NCBI GenBank assembly: GCA_036941025.1
Contig: JAYMNP010000001.1
Coordinates: 3,122,501-3,186,500 of the forward strand
Direction: 5' to 3'
Length of the DNA: 64,000 nt
Source of the DNA: Lachnospiraceae bacterium JLR.KK002
Lineage (GTDB): Bacteria; Bacillota; Clostridia; Lachnospirales; Lachnospiraceae
Both the position numbers and the translations under genes were made by a program. The notes below the pieces were generated by a model that was given only the letters and a program-made list of their open reading frames with translations, ran no database searches and was not told the origin of the DNA. Position 1 is the first letter of the stretch. Every line of letters starts with the position of its first letter. Positions 1-8,563 of the stretch are shown here, piece after piece.

Positions 1-566
1 TTCACCTGCGCTTCTATTACCCCGTCCAGATAACCTTTCAGATAGCTGTCCTCTTTCAGGTAATTGTATGGACATTTCTCCGTATAGAGGGAACCTACAA
101 AAGATACTTCCGCAGCATATTTTTCTCTGTCCTGCCTGGTAATGTGTTCCAGCAAACTGTCCAGACGGACATAATCCGCGCCCAGAGGCAGATAGAAAAT
201 CTTCCTGGGGTTCTTCGTATGAAATTCCTCATACAGCGCATAGTCAAACAGAAAAATGCGGTTCCAGGAATTGCTGACAGAATGGGAATACAACTCCATG
301 GCCGGACAGTCCACCACCCAGCTCACATAAGGTATATGAAAAATATTGCACACTTCCGAAATCACCGGAAAAAAGCTGACGCTGAATACCATCTGGTATT
401 CCTGCTTTTTCAAAGCCCCGCTGACCAGGTTCATCTGTCCCCTGGCCCCCAGCTTTTTATTTTTCATTTCTTCCGTGATTTCCGTTACTTTATGCCCCAG
501 TCTGGTCAGAACCGCCAGAATGTCCGGCTCGCAAATACTGTTATATCGGTAAAATAATATATTCAT
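1..566 (-). CDS. CgeB/DUF3880-like glycosyltransferase, N-terminal part (cut by window edge)
   Basis: An open frame reads leftwards from an ATG at 566-564 (MNILFYRYNS...) through the left edge, giving the first 188 residues. The N-terminal half resembles DUF3880/CgeB-type proteins, which precede a GT-B-like glycosyl transferase domain; recognisable stretches are SICEPDI, FSVSFFPVISEVC, SWVVDCPAMEL and SFVGSLYTEKCPYN. Proteins of this type are common in Clostridia flagellin-glycosylation clusters and are thought to transfer sugars to flagellin or to a growing glycan. It lies 41 bp downstream of legB. No good Shine-Dalgarno is visible because a 14-bp tandem repeat (569-607) fills the initiation region. 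The C-terminus lies outside the window, so completeness cannot be judged. Confidence 0.75.
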   Translation of the reverse strand, partial: MNILFYRYNSICEPDILAVLTRLGHKVTEITEEMKNKKLGARGQMNLVSGALKKQEYQMVFSVSFFPVISEVCNIFHIPYVSWVVDCPAMELYSHSVSNSWNRIFLFDYALYEEFHTKNPRKIFYLPLGADYVRLDSLLEHITRQDREKYAAEVSFVGSLYTEKCPYNYLKEDSYLKGYLDGVIEAQV

Positions 567-567
567 A

Positions 568-607
568 TCATCTGCTTCTCATCATCTGCTTCTCATCATC
601 TGCTTCA
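568..607. repeat. 14-bp direct repeat, about 2.8 copies
   Basis: The unit catctgcttctcat is repeated head to tail between the legB stop (608-610) and the ATG of the next gene. It occupies the place where that gene's ribosome site should be. On the coding strand it reads as AGAAGCAGATG units without a strong Shine-Dalgarno. Confidence 0.8.
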
Positions 608-1588
608 TTACACATTATAAATATCTGTCTTGTATGCGTTCATATTATGCCGCATCCAGCCGATGGTTTCTTCAATTCCCTGTGCAAAGGTATACTGCTG
701 TTTCCAGTCTGTCAGAGCCTGAATCTTTGTATTATCCCCCAGCAGGCGGTTCACTTCGCTTTTTTCCGGACGCAGGCGCTGTTCATCACAGACAATTTTC
801 GCATTTGGATTAATCTGGGAAATGATTTCCTGCGCCAGCTCTCCGATGGAAATTTCCTGCCTGGTTGCAATATTGATTTCTTCCCCGATGGTTCGGGCCG
901 ATTCCGCAATGGCAATAAAGCCTGCCGCCGTATCTTTCACATAATTAAAATCTCTGGTGGGAGTCAGGGAGCCTAATTTTATCTCTTCCTTTCCCGCCAG
1001 AAGCTGGGAAATAATAGTGGGTATCACTGCCCTTGCAGACTGTTTGGGCCCAAAGGTATTAAAGGGGCGCACAATGGACACCGGCATCTGAAAACTTCGG
1101 TAAAAGCTCTCTGCCAGCCGGTCTGCACCGATTTTTGTGGCAGAGTAGGGAGACTGGCCCTGATAAGGGTGTTTTTCATCAATGGGCACATACTGAGCCG
1201 TCCCGTACACTTCCGAGGTAGACGTCACCAGCACCCGTTCCGTTTCTAACTGACGTGCTGCCTGCAGTACGTTTAATGTTCCCTTAATATTAGTATCCAC
1301 ATAGGAATCGGGAGAATGGTAGCTGAAGGGGATGGCAATCAGCGCAGCCAGATGAAAGACTGCGTCCATTCCCTCCATGGCTTCCCGTACCCCGTTGGGG
1401 TCCCGGACGTCCCCGGTACATACTTCAATTTCTTTTAATTTATCTGCCGGAAGGCTGTCCAGCCACCCCCAGGTATTAAAAGAATTATAATAAGCAAAGG
1501 CTTTTACTTCATAGCCTTTTTCCAGCAAACTCTCTGTAAGGTGGCTTCCGATAAAACCGTCTGCCCCTGTTACCAGTACTTTTTTCAT
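608..1588 (-). CDS. legB: LegB-type NAD-dependent sugar-nucleotide 4,6-dehydratase
   Basis: 326 aa, full length for extended SDR nucleotide-sugar dehydratases. The Rossmann motif GADGFIG is at residues 8-14, the catalytic segment STSEVYG at 123-129 and the YxxxK pair at Y148/K152. The start MKKVLVTGADGFIGS is typical of LegB proteins, which dehydrate a (GDP or UDP)-GlcNAc as the first committed step of di-N-acetyl-legionaminic acid synthesis. A PtmE-like guanylyltransferase is encoded directly upstream (37 bp gap), which favours GDP-GlcNAc as substrate; that is inference from context. The product would go to a LegC aminotransferase, and no clear LegC is seen in the window. The protein should be cytosolic. 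Confidence 0.85.
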   Translation of the reverse strand: MKKVLVTGADGFIGSHLTESLLEKGYEVKAFAYYNSFNTWGWLDSLPADKLKEIEVCTGDVRDPNGVREAMEGMDAVFHLAALIAIPFSYHSPDSYVDTNIKGTLNVLQAARQLETERVLVTSTSEVYGTAQYVPIDEKHPYQGQSPYSATKIGADRLAESFYRSFQMPVSIVRPFNTFGPKQSARAVIPTIISQLLAGKEEIKLGSLTPTRDFNYVKDTAAGFIAIAESARTIGEEINIATRQEISIGELAQEIISQINPNAKIVCDEQRLRPEKSEVNRLLGDNTKIQALTDWKQQYTFAQGIEETIGWMRHNMNAYKTDIYNV

Positions 1589-1625
1589 AAACAGTATCCT
1601 TTCTGTTCTGATTTCAGATTTCCTG

Positions 1626-2699
1626 TTACGATTTCAGATTCAGCTTCTGCTCCATACGATGCATTTCCTCAAATTCTCCCATATCCAGAAAAGAATCCTC
1701 GCTGATTGGATACATGCCCACCTGGCGGTCTTCTTTTAACAGCCGGTCTGCCAGATCCGTCATATGAAAAAAGGTATCTTTCGGTATTTCCCGCAGCAGC
1801 TCCGGGCTCAGAATATACATACCCGTATTTACGAAGTAAGAAATTTTCGGTTTTTCCTCCATGGCTCTGATTCGGCCGTTCTCGCTGGAGTGAACCACCC
1901 CGTAAGGCACAATGATGTTTTTCAGGGCTGTTACAATGGTGAGTTCATTTCCTGCTTTCTGATGATACTCATATATATCGGCATAATCCGCATGAATCAG
2001 AATATCACAGTTTGTTACAATAATGGGCCTGGAAAACGTCCCCTCCAGCAAAGTAAGGCTTCCCCCGGTTCCCAGCGGTTTGTCTTCTTCCACATACTTC
2101 AGGCTGTAATCCCCCATACTTTCGGAAAAATAAGACTTTATCATGTTTTTCCGATAATTTACCGTTACATGAAAATCCCTGACCCCGTATGTACGGAACT
2201 CGTTGATAATACGCTCCATAATGGGAATATCCCCGACAGGTATCAGAGGCTTGGGCAAAATCTTTGTATATGGATAAAGACGTGTTCCCTTTCCGCCTGC
2301 CATAATCACCACAGGAACCTCTTTCAGGGTATCCCGCTCCTTAATTTTTTCGCCGATTATTTTTTCCTCTTTGAAAATAATATCAATGATCCGGTATTCT
2401 GTGGTCACCACCGGCAGGGCAGTGATTACATATTTTTCTATAAATTCCTGCGCTCTGTTTCTTTCTTTACAGTAAATAATTTTGGGATTTTTATTCATAA
2501 TCCGCCAGATTTCTTCCTGCAGATTTCCTGTTTTAATCAGCCATCTGCGGATATCTCCGTCGGTAATGACTCCGGCCAGCTTTTCCTCCTTATCTGTCAC
2601 AAATAGAATTCCTTTTGTATTCAAGTCAATTTTCTGCATGGCTTCCACCACAGTAGCGGTCCCGGCTATGAGAAAATCATAAAGTTCCTCCTGTTTCAT
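1626..2699 (-). CDS. ptmE: PtmE-like CBS-domain sugar-1-phosphate (guanylyl)transferase
   Basis: 357 aa. Two CBS motifs fill residues about 8-120 (TDGDIRRWL near 47-55 belongs to the first). A nucleotidyltransferase domain follows, with signature GGKGTR at 135-140 and then PKPLIPVG. This CBS plus NTP_transferase arrangement is that of C. jejuni PtmE, which makes GDP-glucosamine-type donors for legionaminic acid. Its place between neuA and legB fits that role. The nucleotide used cannot be read from sequence, so GTP preference is inferred from the family. The upstream neighbour is a nuclease-domain remnant rather than a pathway gene. Confidence 0.8.
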   Translation of the reverse strand: MKQEELYDFLIAGTATVVEAMQKIDLNTKGILFVTDKEEKLAGVITDGDIRRWLIKTGNLQEEIWRIMNKNPKIIYCKERNRAQEFIEKYVITALPVVTTEYRIIDIIFKEEKIIGEKIKERDTLKEVPVVIMAGGKGTRLYPYTKILPKPLIPVGDIPIMERIINEFRTYGVRDFHVTVNYRKNMIKSYFSESMGDYSLKYVEEDKPLGTGGSLTLLEGTFSRPIIVTNCDILIHADYADIYEYHQKAGNELTIVTALKNIIVPYGVVHSSENGRIRAMEEKPKISYFVNTGMYILSPELLREIPKDTFFHMTDLADRLLKEDRQVGMYPISEDSFLDMGEFEEMHRMEQKLNLKS

Positions 2700-2732
2700 G
2701 GGAAACCTCCTGTTTCCTGTGCTGTCTTCCTG

Positions 2733-3020
2733 TCAGCAATCCTTGTCAAATATCTGTTCCTTATCCTCAGGGCACATTACTTCACAGTCCTTTTTGTAAA
2801 ATGCAACGGCATATTTTCTGATCTGTCTGTACCCGTCTTCTGCCAGTTCTTTTGCATAACCTCTTTCATCAATCTGCTGAAGGCCTTTTTCACAGGCTTC
2901 TTTCAGTCCGTCAATTGTCTCTGCTATTTTCAGCTCAAATATTATGGCAAATCCATGCCGGCCGGGAGAGCGCATAATAATATCAGCCCTTCCATTTCCT
3001 CCGTTAAATCTTTCAAAGGT
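2733..3020 (-). pseudogene. C-terminal remnant of an AAA-ATPase-like/PD-(D/E)XK protein
   Basis: This open stretch of about 95 codons matches only the end of the DUF1703-type proteins encoded intact at 8564 and 55067. It contains GGNGRADIIM, then FAIIFELKIAE (the D...ExK nuclease core), then a helix and KYAVAFYKKDCEV, cf. KYGFAFCGKQVL in the 8564 protein. The ATPase domain is missing. The frame begins at the neuA stop codon, so the fragment probably remains from a deletion that joined it to neuA. A start ATG at 2973-2975 exists, but a functional protein is unlikely. Confidence 0.7.
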
Positions 3021-3785
3021 TACAGGTGCAGGATATGCCCCAGCAAAAACTCTGCCATTGCAAAATCCAGTTCATCATCAATATCAATGGAATGTTCTTT
3101 TGACATAATACAGGCATAGCCCCGTTCTCCGTAAAGGGTTCCCTTTTTCACCAACAGCGGTACCGATACGATATACACTGCCCCGTTAATCCGGTAATAG
3201 CTGGAGAGTTTCTGTCTGGGGCCGTTGGCCTCTTCCCGGATAAATCCTTTCAGGCATCCGTCCTCCGGCAATGTATTGCTCCACAGGGGCGAATGTTCCA
3301 CTTCGCATACCCCCACCACACTGTCCGCCTGTTTTTCTTCCAGTATCTGATAAGCAGCGCGGATATCCTGGCTGGTGCGCAGAGGAGATGTTGGCTGCAG
3401 CACCGCAAGAGTATCAAATTCTTTTCCCAGCTTCCTGTATTCCTCTAAAACATACCGCATGGCGTCCCAGGTGGTGGCTGTTGTCAGAAGAAAGCTCCGG
3501 GCTCCTCAGAAAGGGAACCTCCGCCCCGTACCTTCGAGCCGTCCCGGCATATTCCGGACTGTCCGTGGATACATGCACACAGTCAAACAGGCAGGATTCC
3601 AGAGCTGCTTCTATGCTGTAGGCCATCAGAGGTTTCCCGTTTAACGGTTTTATATTTTTATCTTTTAATCCTTTCGAGCCGCTGCGGGCCGGAATCACTG
3701 CGATATGCTTCAAAGGCTCCTGCGGGCCGGATTGGCTGCCGCTTATCACAGGCTCCTGCGGGCCGGAATCACTGCTGTTTCTCAT
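3020..3785 (-). pseudogene. neuA: CMP-sialic/legionaminic acid synthetase, frameshifted
   Basis: Two overlapping frames together make one NeuA/LegF protein. The first, from ATG 3785 (Shine-Dalgarno GGAGGA 5 nt upstream), gives IPARSGSKGLKDKNI, the CTP-binding motif, then HVSTDSPEYA and VPFLRSPELSSD. One extra base near 3481 then breaks the frame. The other frame continues as TATTWDAMRYVLEEY...LQPTSPLRT to the stop at 3020. The intact enzyme would activate the nonulosonic acid made by NeuB to its CMP form. Residues 1-24 are three 12-residue repeats not typical of NeuA. Either the gene is inactive, or the extra base is a sequencing error or a switchable site. Confidence 0.85.
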
Positions 3786-3825
3786 ATGCTCCTCCAGATC
3801 AGATTAACTGCTGTTTTTTTCATAT
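3679..3825. repeat. imperfect 36-bp tandem repeat at the neuA 5' end
   Basis: The segment ctcctgcgggccgg starts at 3717 and again at 3753. A weaker copy starts at 3789 and a partial copy lies at 3682-3700. The spacing is 36 bp, or 12 codons, so copy-number change would keep frame. The repeated element includes part of the genuine CTP-binding motif (ATTCCGGCCCGCAG), read in another frame in the extra copies. Confidence 0.75.
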
Positions 3826-4986
3826 ATCCTTCCAGGAAATATCATAAAAGGTCTTCTTTAAGTTTATCGGCTCTTTTTCCAGAAAACTTTTTATAATCCG
3901 GGCAATCTGTTCCGATGTGGTTCCGTCTCCATAGGGATTCCGGTATGTTCCGGTTTTCATTTCCAGAGCCTGCGTCATGGCTCTTTGGATGGACTGGCAG
4001 TCGGAACCACAGTTTATAATACTGTCTGCCATAATCCGGCCTTTCTGCCGGTCTCCGATATTGACGGTGGGAACCCCCAGAGCCGGAACTTCAATGATTC
4101 CGCTGGAAGAATTGCCCAGAACAAACCTGGCATATTTTACTGCGCTCAGATAGCGTTTCATACCAAGGGAGGCCACCAGTTTCATATTGGAATGCCCGGA
4201 TGTTTCCCGCTCCATATATGCGTTGATTGCTTCTCCTCCGGCGTCTGCATTGGCTTTTGTAATCAGATAAAACAGATTTGGCCGGGATTCCATGGCCTGA
4301 AACAGTTCTCTGACCTGCGTTTCAGCCTCTCCCGGCTCCAGTGTAACGGGATGGAACGTAACCACCGCATAATCTTTTTCTGCCGGAAATCCGGCCTGCT
4401 CTGCCAGTTCCGGCCGGCTCAGCAGTTTTTCCTGTAATATATTTTCCACACCCAGAGCTCCCACATTAAATACCCGCTCCGGTTCCTCCCCCATCTGGAT
4501 GATTCTCCTGCGGTATTCTTCCGTGGAAGCAAAGTGCAGATAACTCATTTTCGTCACCGCATGGCGGATATTATCATCAACAGCTCCCTGGGTCAGCTCG
4601 CCTCCATGAATATGAGCTATGGGTATCTGCTCATTCATGGCCGCTGTGCAAAAAGCCAGAATTTCTGTCCGGTCTCCCAGAACCACCAGTAAATCCGGTT
4701 TTTCTTCCTGAAAATACCGGCCGAATTCCAATAATGCACATGCCTGAGTTCGGGTAATATCATAGCTGGTATTTCCCTCTGCATTTATGGGAATTCTGGC
4801 TGAAATCTCTATTCCGTCCCTCTCAATTTCCCGGCAGGTATATCCCTGGCTTTCCGTCAGGTGGGAACCGGTAACCACCAGGCTGGTTTCCAGCTCCGGC
4901 AACGATTTCAGTTTCAGAATCAGCGGTTTTAAAATACCGTACTCTGCTCTGGTAGCAGTTATAATACAGACTTTCTTTTTTTTCAT
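3820..4986 (-). CDS. neuC: NeuC/LegG-type hydrolysing NDP-sugar 2-epimerase
   Basis: 388 aa, the usual length of UDP-GlcNAc 2-epimerases. ATRAEYG (11-17) is the N-terminal signature, followed by VTGSHLTE, GDRTEIL, HIHGGELTQGAVDDNIRHA and, late, GNSSSGIIEVPALG with TVNIGDRQKGR. The enzyme removes the nucleotide and inverts C2 to give ManNAc or, in the legionaminic route, 2,4-diacetamido-2,4,6-trideoxymannose, the substrate of NeuB. The gene sits 13 bp downstream of neuB. The legB/ptmE context favours the LegG reaction over sialic acid synthesis, but the motif set does not decide this. Confidence 0.85.
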   Translation of the reverse strand: MKKKKVCIITATRAEYGILKPLILKLKSLPELETSLVVTGSHLTESQGYTCREIERDGIEISARIPINAEGNTSYDITRTQACALLEFGRYFQEEKPDLLVVLGDRTEILAFCTAAMNEQIPIAHIHGGELTQGAVDDNIRHAVTKMSYLHFASTEEYRRRIIQMGEEPERVFNVGALGVENILQEKLLSRPELAEQAGFPAEKDYAVVTFHPVTLEPGEAETQVRELFQAMESRPNLFYLITKANADAGGEAINAYMERETSGHSNMKLVASLGMKRYLSAVKYARFVLGNSSSGIIEVPALGVPTVNIGDRQKGRIMADSIINCGSDCQSIQRAMTQALEMKTGTYRNPYGDGTTSEQIARIIKSFLEKEPINLKKTFYDISWKDI

Positions 4987-4999
4987 GGCAGGAATCCTT

Positions 5000-6010
5000 T
5001 TACTGTCTCAATATTTCTGTCCCAATCAGCTCATCTTCCGCGTAATCCCGGTCTGCCTTCCGTCCCATCAGTTCAGGCCAGCGCATGGGAGAAATTCCCG
5101 TTCCGGGCCTTTTGGCAGTCAGATTGTCCTCGCTGAGTGTTTCGCCTTTTTTTATCCGGCATCTGGCCACAATGCTTTTCCGGGCTACTGCCCGGTTCTT
5201 CTCCTCGGATTGCGAAGGTTCTTTTTTCCCGCTGCCCAGGGCCTGTTCCACATTGCGGACTGCTGTTACCATGGCCTTCAGTTCCTCCGGCTCCAGGCTG
5301 GCCCGGTGATCCGGCCCTTCCATGGTCCGATCCAGAGTAAAATGTTTCTCAATGACACAGGCCCCCAACGCCGCCGCTGCAATGGGAATCTCAATGCCCT
5401 TCGTATGATCTGAATAGCCCACAGGCAGATGAAATTCCCGTTCCATGGCTGCCATGGCTTTCAGATTCACATCTTCCATGGGCGTGGGATATTCCGTATT
5501 ACAGTGGAGCAGGGTAAGTTCCGGTGTGCCTGCCTTTTTCAGGCAGTCCACAGCCTGCCGTATTTCTTCCAGATCACACATGCCGGTAGACATAACCACC
5601 GGTTTTCCTGTACCGGCAATTTCCAGCAGATAAGGCAGGTTGGTGATTTCTCCGGAAGGCAGTTTCCAGAAATCCATATTCAGTTTATCCAGAAAATGAA
5701 TACTGTCCAAATCAAAGGGAGTGGACAGAAATCCTATTCCCTGCTGCCGGCAGTATTCGTTCAGTTCCAGAAAATCCTTCTGTGTCAGGGCCAGCTTTTT
5801 CAGCATTTCCAGCTGGCTTTCCTCTGTTCCGGTGGTCTGTTTCTGATATTCCGCTTTCTCAGCAAAAACGGACACCAGTTTTTCCGGAGAAAAGGTCTGG
5901 AATTTAATATAATCTGCGCCTGCCTCTCTGGCCGCCAGAACCATCTGTTTTGCTGTTTCCAGACTGCCGTTGTGATTGACGCCTGCTTCTGCAATTATGA
6001 TAATGCTCAT
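5000..6010 (-). CDS. neuB: NeuB/LegI-type nonulosonic acid synthase
   Basis: 336 aa. AEAGVNHNG (7-15) is the NeuB TIM-barrel signature, followed by KFQTF, STPFD, KLPSGE, STGM, HCNTEYP, GYSDHTKG and IEKHFTLDR. The last 60-70 residues form a SAF (antifreeze-like) domain (ARCRIKKGETLSEDNLTAKRPG). The enzyme condenses phosphoenolpyruvate with an N-acetylmannosamine-type sugar to make a nine-carbon acid. It lies between neuD (55 bp gap) and neuC. It is probably LegI given legB and ptmE nearby, but sialic acid synthesis cannot be excluded. The protein should be cytosolic and metal dependent. Confidence 0.88.
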   Translation of the reverse strand: MSIIIIAEAGVNHNGSLETAKQMVLAAREAGADYIKFQTFSPEKLVSVFAEKAEYQKQTTGTEESQLEMLKKLALTQKDFLELNEYCRQQGIGFLSTPFDLDSIHFLDKLNMDFWKLPSGEITNLPYLLEIAGTGKPVVMSTGMCDLEEIRQAVDCLKKAGTPELTLLHCNTEYPTPMEDVNLKAMAAMEREFHLPVGYSDHTKGIEIPIAAAALGACVIEKHFTLDRTMEGPDHRASLEPEELKAMVTAVRNVEQALGSGKKEPSQSEEKNRAVARKSIVARCRIKKGETLSEDNLTAKRPGTGISPMRWPELMGRKADRDYAEDELIGTEILRQ

Positions 6011-6065
6011 AGACTACTCCTCATAACCGTTCAGAACCCATCACAGTTCTCATTCCTCATTCTTT

Positions 6066-6731
6066 TCACATAGGCCGTGCCGGAACTCCGGCCACTTTGC
6101 TGCCGGATGGAATATCCTTCACAATTACACTGCCGGCCCCGGCAGTCACATCATTTCCGATGGTAATCCCCTGGATTACTCTGGTTCCCAGGCCCAAATC
6201 ACACCGGCAGCCCACAGTAACCTGTCCGGCCAGCTTTACATCCGGGCTTAACGTGGTAAAATCCCCCACCGTTCCGTCATGGCAAATCATGGAACCTGTG
6301 TTGAGAAACACAAAATTCCCCAGTGTCACATTGGTGGATACCCTGCAATCCATGGACAGTATACAGCCCTGCCCCATGTGCACATCGGAGCAGATTCTGG
6401 TATCTCCCAGGATAAGATTCGGAAATTTCAGCCGGGGATTTCCCATGAGTTTTTCTGCAATTTTCCTGCGAAGCCCCGGCTCTCCCACGCAGACTGCCAC
6501 ATTGGTTTCCTGCTCCAGGGCCAGCAGATACTCATCGTCTCCCAGATAAGGGCAGGTGATATTTCCCACAGAAATATCCGTTGTGCCATGGCTTATGCGG
6601 GGCTTTACATCCACATACCCCATGATGTTCCACAGGCCTTTCGGGGCATGGCTTTGATTTACCATTTCAAGCTGCCAGAGAAGCTCCCGCATACAGCCGC
6701 CGGAGCCTGCTAAAATCAGGTTCTGTGTCAT
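6066..6731 (-). CDS. neuD: NeuD/LegH/PglD-like sugar O/N-acyltransferase
   Basis: 221 aa. The N-terminal 85 residues form a small Rossmann-like domain (LILAGSGGCMRELLWQLE). The rest is a left-handed beta-helix of hexapeptide repeats with GQGCILSMDCRV and LGLGTRVIQGITIG and ends SKVAGVPARPM, as in NeuD and PglD. In the legionaminic pathway this family acetylates the 4-amino group of the LegC product; in sialic acid clusters it acts as an O-acetyltransferase. Start ATG 6731 overlaps the stop of the preceding gene by 4 bp (ATGA), so the two are translationally coupled. Confidence 0.8.
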   Translation of the reverse strand: MTQNLILAGSGGCMRELLWQLEMVNQSHAPKGLWNIMGYVDVKPRISHGTTDISVGNITCPYLGDDEYLLALEQETNVAVCVGEPGLRRKIAEKLMGNPRLKFPNLILGDTRICSDVHMGQGCILSMDCRVSTNVTLGNFVFLNTGSMICHDGTVGDFTTLSPDVKLAGQVTVGCRCDLGLGTRVIQGITIGNDVTAGAGSVIVKDIPSGSKVAGVPARPM

Positions 6732-7093
6732 TTTGCAGTTACTTCTTTTGCAGCTTCTCCAAGGGCTTCAAATACAGGAATCACTTCCGTAAATTTCTCT
6801 GCCATCTGTGCGTCGTCTTTGGCTGCAATGGCGTCGCCCAGGGCTTTTATTTTTTCGTTGAACATTTCTTTTTCAATGCGGACTTTGTCCTCGTTCAGCA
6901 ACTCCATGGTACCGTTGAATACCTGAATTTCCCAGTTCATGGCCTGTACGATATCGTTCAGAAATGCTTCGGTATCTTCCAGACGTTCTCCGGACAGTTC
7001 CTTTACAATAATGTTCATGTTTTTTACCAGACGTACATTAAACTCCAGTAATGTCTCCAGTGCTTCTTTCTGTTCTGCTCTGTTCTCAATCAT
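6728..7093 (-). CDS. small helical protein of unknown function
   Basis: 121 aa, acidic, almost entirely predicted helix, with no membrane segment or signal peptide. GGAGG lies 7 nt upstream of the ATG, and the gene is coupled to neuD by a 4-bp overlap. I do not recognise the family. Its size, helical character and placement inside a flagellin glycosylation operon recall flagellar secretion chaperones, but no specific FliS/FliT/FlgN motif is visible. A distantly similar 108-aa helical protein (40247-40573) precedes the Maf gene; both have an ...N(V/I)xLVxK... start and a similar spread of hydrophobic residues. A chaperone or adaptor between flagellin and the transferases is one guess. Confidence 0.7.
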   Translation of the reverse strand: MIENRAEQKEALETLLEFNVRLVKNMNIIVKELSGERLEDTEAFLNDIVQAMNWEIQVFNGTMELLNEDKVRIEKEMFNEKIKALGDAIAAKDDAQMAEKFTEVIPVFEALGEAAKEVTAK

Positions 7094-7134
7094 TTTTTTA
7101 TCCTCCTGATTTGTATATTTCTTTACAAACTATG

Positions 7135-8472
7135 TTATGAAATGGCTTCTCTTATCATTTTTGCCATATAATCAATCATCTTCTCTGTCATTCCCGGATA
7201 AACCCCAATCCAGAAACTGCGCTCCATAATAAGGTCTGTCTGCTCCAGCGAGCCTGCCACCCGGTATCCCCGGCCTTCCTGTCTCATCTCATCAAAGCAG
7301 GGCTGGCGCACCAGATTTCCGGAAAACAGCATTCTGGTCTGAACACCGTGATGTTCCAGATAGCTGACAACCTGATTTTTGTCCACGCCCTCCCGGCAGG
7401 TAATCAGAAAGCCGAACCAGGATGGTGAAGAATCCGGACAGGCTTCCGGCAGAATCAGATATTCTTCCAGTTCCTGCAGCTGCTCTTTCAGCCGGTTGAA
7501 GTTGGCTCTGCGCTTTTCCACAAATCCCGGCAGTTTTCTGAGCTGGGCGCAGCCCACAGCAGCCTGTAAATCTGTAGCCTTTAAGTTATAACCGAAATGG
7601 GAATAGACATATTTGTGGTCATATCCCAGGGGCAGTTCTCCGTACTGCCTCTCAAAACGGTGGCCGCAGAGATTATCCTGTCCGGAAGGGCACATGCAGT
7701 CCCGTCCCCAGTCCCGCATGGAGCGCATAATTTTGTGCAGAAGGGGATTGTCTGTATAGACAGCACCGCCCTCTCCCATAGTCATATGATGGGGCGGATA
7801 GAAACTGCTGGTTCCCATGTCCCCGATACTTCCCGTTTTCTTCCATACACCGTCCATATGGTATTCACTGCCCAGAGCGTCGCAGTTGTCTTCCACCAGC
7901 CAGAGGCTGTGTCTGTCACAGAATTCTCTCACTGCTTTCAAATCAAAGGGATTTCCCAGGGTATGGGCAATCATCACGGCTTTTGTTTTCTCTGTAAGGG
8001 CCTGCTCCAGAAGGCTCACGTCGATATTATACTGGGGAATGGTAAGGTCCAGAAAAACCGGCACCGCTCCGTATTGAATACATGGTGTTACTGTAGTGGG
8101 AAAACCTGCCGCCACGGTAATGATTTCATCTCCCCGGCAAATACGCCTCTCTTTTAAAAGGGGAGAAGTCAGTGTCATAAATGCCAGCAGATTTGCCGAG
8201 GAACCGGAATTCACCAGGGAGCAGTACTTTACACCGATATATTCCGCCAGTTCCTGCTCAAACTGTTCCGTATAGCGCCCGGAAGTGAGCCAGAATTCCA
8301 GAGCGCTGTCTGTTAAATTCCGCATTTCCTCCTGGTCATACACTCTGGAAGCATAGGAAATCCGGTCTCCCTCCCGATATTCTTCTGTGTTCTGATGGAA
8401 AGTCTTATAATATGCTTCCACCATGGAAAGGATTTCCTCCCTTGCCTCCTGTTCTGTCTTCTGTTCAAACAT
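7135..8472 (-). CDS. rfbH: RfbH/E1-type CDP-6-deoxy-4-hexulose 3-dehydrase
   Basis: 445 aa. This aminotransferase-fold protein has FYPPHHMTMGEGGA (224-237), where the usual PLP lysine is replaced by histidine, the hallmark of E1/RfbH dehydrases. Cysteines C197, C259, C261 and C269 give C-X61-C-X-C-X7-C, nearly the C-X57-C-X-C-X7-C [2Fe-2S] motif of Yersinia E1. E1 uses PMP and an iron-sulfur centre to remove the C3 hydroxyl of CDP-4-keto-6-deoxyglucose. rfbF and rfbG, which make that substrate, lie upstream beyond an inserted AAA-ATPase gene. The partner reductase (E3, DdhD/AscD) is not in the window. Confidence 0.9.
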   Translation of the reverse strand: MFEQKTEQEAREEILSMVEAYYKTFHQNTEEYREGDRISYASRVYDQEEMRNLTDSALEFWLTSGRYTEQFEQELAEYIGVKYCSLVNSGSSANLLAFMTLTSPLLKERRICRGDEIITVAAGFPTTVTPCIQYGAVPVFLDLTIPQYNIDVSLLEQALTEKTKAVMIAHTLGNPFDLKAVREFCDRHSLWLVEDNCDALGSEYHMDGVWKKTGSIGDMGTSSFYPPHHMTMGEGGAVYTDNPLLHKIMRSMRDWGRDCMCPSGQDNLCGHRFERQYGELPLGYDHKYVYSHFGYNLKATDLQAAVGCAQLRKLPGFVEKRRANFNRLKEQLQELEEYLILPEACPDSSPSWFGFLITCREGVDKNQVVSYLEHHGVQTRMLFSGNLVRQPCFDEMRQEGRGYRVAGSLEQTDLIMERSFWIGVYPGMTEKMIDYMAKMIREAIS

Positions 8473-8563
8473 AATCTGTCTTCCTTTCTGTCTGAATTAA
8501 TACCAGAGCATTGCGTAACTGATAAATCACCAGAATTTCATACTATAATTATTATTCAATATT

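Noticed and set aside
144..557. Plus-strand open frame of 137 codons at the left edge
   Set aside because: The opposite strand encodes a recognisable CgeB-like protein over the same bases.
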